Assembly: GCA_022706165.1 (NCBI GenBank)
Contig: JAKJDA010000063.1
Coordinates: 2,908 to 10,993 of the forward strand
Length of the DNA stretch: 8,086 nucleotides
DNA from: Candidatus Hydrogenedentota bacterium
GTDB taxonomy: Bacteria > Hydrogenedentota > Hydrogenedentia > Hydrogenedentales > SLHB01
Reading direction: 5' to 3'
Shown: piece after piece, positions 6,737 through 8,086 of the stretch
Numbering within the stretch: the stretch's first letter is position 1
How the letters are laid out: each line of letters starts with the position of its first letter
Made by a program: the position numbers and the translations under genes
Notes under the pieces: generated by a model
Database searches by the model: none
What the model was told of the DNA's origin: nothing
What the model saw: the letters and a program-made list of their open reading frames with translations, nothing else

Positions 6737-8086
6737 ATGAAACGGTGGTTGGGATTGTTCTTGGTCGTTTCGCTGTGTGTTCTGGGTGCGGGCAACGCAT
6801 ATGCGGCGAACCGCATTCTGCTTGTCGGCGACAGTTGGACGCAGTATTTGTGGAAGGACGGAATTGTCCAGAACGTGACGGGGGTTGGCGTTGTCGGCGC
6901 GAATACGGCGCTTAGCGGCAGCACCGCATCCGTCTGGGCGGCCAACACGGGCGGCATTCTAGACTTGGTCGGCGCCGAACTGGCCGCCAATCCCACCGTG
7001 GACATTGTGTACCTGTCCATGGGCGGCAACGACGTGCTGGCCGGCATGCAGATGGGCGGTTGGTACGTCGGCATTTCGCCCAGCGCATGGGCCAATCTCA
7101 AGACGACTCTCCGGAACAATATTCAGACCGTCGTCAACTACATTCTTTCCCGGCGCGCGAACATTCGCGTAGTCATCGTGGACTATGATTACCTCAATCT
7201 TCTCGACACGCCCCTCCACGATCCCGCGGATCTGATCATTTGGCAGAATCTGGGATCGCCCACCCCGCGACAGGTGAACGATGCCTTCATCGAATTAGGC
7301 CTTGAAAAAAGGGCCGTCGCGAACAACACGCCGCGCGTGGCATACGTCCAAAACTTCGGCCTGATGCAGAATTGGCTCAATAATCCCTCCTATGCTCCCA
7401 AGCCGGGCGCCCTGCCGAACTACGATCCCTATCCCGGAGGTTATCGGGATTACCCGACTCCCGTGGCGGCCCTGGCAGGCACTTCGTCCAATTACGACGC
7501 CATTCACCTCAACCCTTCCGGGTTTACGGTCGTCGTTCAGAACGTGTACAACCAAGTCTTGGCGAACTGGCTGGCCAATCCGTTGGGGCCGGACGTGACG
7601 CCGCCCGTGGTGACGGTGAAGGGCGTGAATCCTTTGACCATCACCCAAGGCCAGTCCTATGTCGATCCGGGCGCGACGGCGTGGGATGATCGCGACGGTT
7701 CCGTGGCGATCAGCAACGTGAATAACCCAGTGAACACCTCGATAGTCGGTACGTACACCGTGACGTACTATGCCCGCGATTGGACGGGCAACGTCGGTCA
7801 AACAACGCGCACCGTATACGTGGTCCTGCCTCCCGACACGATTCCTCCTGTGATCACCCTCAACGGTCCGAGTTCCGTGACCCTTCCCTTCGGCTCTCCT
7901 TACGTCGATGCCGGGGCCACCGCGACCGACAACCGGGATGGCGACATCACCTCTCAGATCGTCGCCGTCGGGCTTCCTCTCAACACGACCGTAGCGGGGA
8001 CCTTCACGATCACCTACACGGTCAAGGACGTGGGTGGAAATACCGCACACGTTCAACGCACAGTCATCATACTGCCCTATGCGACG
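6737..8086 (+). CDS. Secreted SGNH/GDSL hydrolase with DUF5011-like Ig repeats (3'-truncated)
   Basis: The first 450 residues of an exported enzyme, still open at the window end. Residues 1-23 are a signal peptide (MKRW, hydrophobic core, AYA cleavage site). The SGNH fold follows: LLVGDSW (28-34) with nucleophile Ser33, a block II glycine probably in ALSGSTAS (58-65), block III MGGNDV (95-100) with Asn98, and block V DAIHLNPSGF (254-263) giving Asp254 and His257. The full catalytic set is thus present, and an esterase, lipase or carbohydrate deacetylase activity is expected; the substrate cannot be told. After residue 285 come two repeats of the DUF5011 bacterial Ig-like type, about 288-364 and 369-447. 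Each starts TPP or IPP, contains YVDPGATAWDDRDG or YVDAGATATDNRDG, and ends with a GTYTVTYYARD or GTFTITYTVKD strand. More repeats or an anchor probably follow. The gene is preceded by the leader RNA and terminator described separately. Confidence 0.88.
   Translation, partial: MKRWLGLFLVVSLCVLGAGNAYAANRILLVGDSWTQYLWKDGIVQNVTGVGVVGANTALSGSTASVWAANTGGILDLVGAELAANPTVDIVYLSMGGNDVLAGMQMGGWYVGISPSAWANLKTTLRNNIQTVVNYILSRRANIRVVIVDYDYLNLLDTPLHDPADLIIWQNLGSPTPRQVNDAFIELGLEKRAVANNTPRVAYVQNFGLMQNWLNNPSYAPKPGALPNYDPYPGGYRDYPTPVAALAGTSSNYDAIHLNPSGFTVVVQNVYNQVLANWLANPLGPDVTPPVVTVKGVNPLTITQGQSYVDPGATAWDDRDGSVAISNVNNPVNTSIVGTYTVTYYARDWTGNVGQTTRTVYVVLPPDTIPPVITLNGPSSVTLPFGSPYVDAGATATDNRDGDITSQIVAVGLPLNTTVAGTFTITYTVKDVGGNTAHVQRTVIILPYAT

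Noticed and set aside
6436..7119. Minus-strand frame of 227 codons across the leader and the hydrolase start
   Set aside because: Antisense to the promoter, terminator and signal-peptide gene; no motifs and no ribosome-binding site noted.

Overview
The window is about 58-60% G+C by eye and densely coded. It looks like a Gram-negative bacterium: there is the tail of a TolB-like periplasmic propeller, a signal-peptide-bearing MscS channel with a large periplasmic domain, and a secreted SGNH hydrolase with Ig-like repeats. That mix is common in metagenome-derived PVC or Hydrogenedentota-type lineages, but this placement is inference from gene style and not from a marker gene.

Layout. (1) Positions 1-435 (+) hold the C-terminal 144 residues of a TolB/PD40 beta-propeller protein that starts outside the window. 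(2) Positions 461-2137 (+) encode a polytopic GT-C glycosyltransferase of the GT39/PMT_2 type. (3) Convergent to it, with a 21-bp gap, is a two-gene minus-strand operon read from right to left: ribokinase (3788-2856), then a ribulose-phosphate 3-epimerase-fold protein (2842-2159). The second ribosome-binding site overlaps the first stop codon. A LacI/cre-like operator candidate lies just upstream of ribokinase. (4) Divergent from the operon, 3980-6265 (+) encodes a 761-residue mechanosensitive channel: signal peptide, about 430 residues of mostly helical coiled coil, then a minimal MscS module. (5) Positions 6266-6736 are an AT-rich intergenic region followed by a near-consensus extended -10 promoter, about 180 nt of potentially structured RNA, and a strong intrinsic terminator. 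All of this precedes (6) an SGNH/GDSL hydrolase with at least two DUF5011-like repeats (6737 to the window end, truncated).

How the parts relate. Ribokinase makes ribose 5-phosphate, and an epimerase would connect this pool to xylulose 5-phosphate, so the minus-strand pair reads as pentose salvage. However, the epimerase-like protein has changed several residues normally needed for metal binding, catalysis and phosphate binding, so its reaction is uncertain. The other genes are envelope functions (glycan transfer, osmotic protection, an extracellular esterase-like enzyme) and show no obvious operon link to each other. The most interesting unexplained element is the promoter-RNA-terminator unit at 6414-6662. 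It is either a free-standing small RNA or an attenuated leader controlling the secreted hydrolase. I found no mobile element, CRISPR array, tRNA or rRNA.
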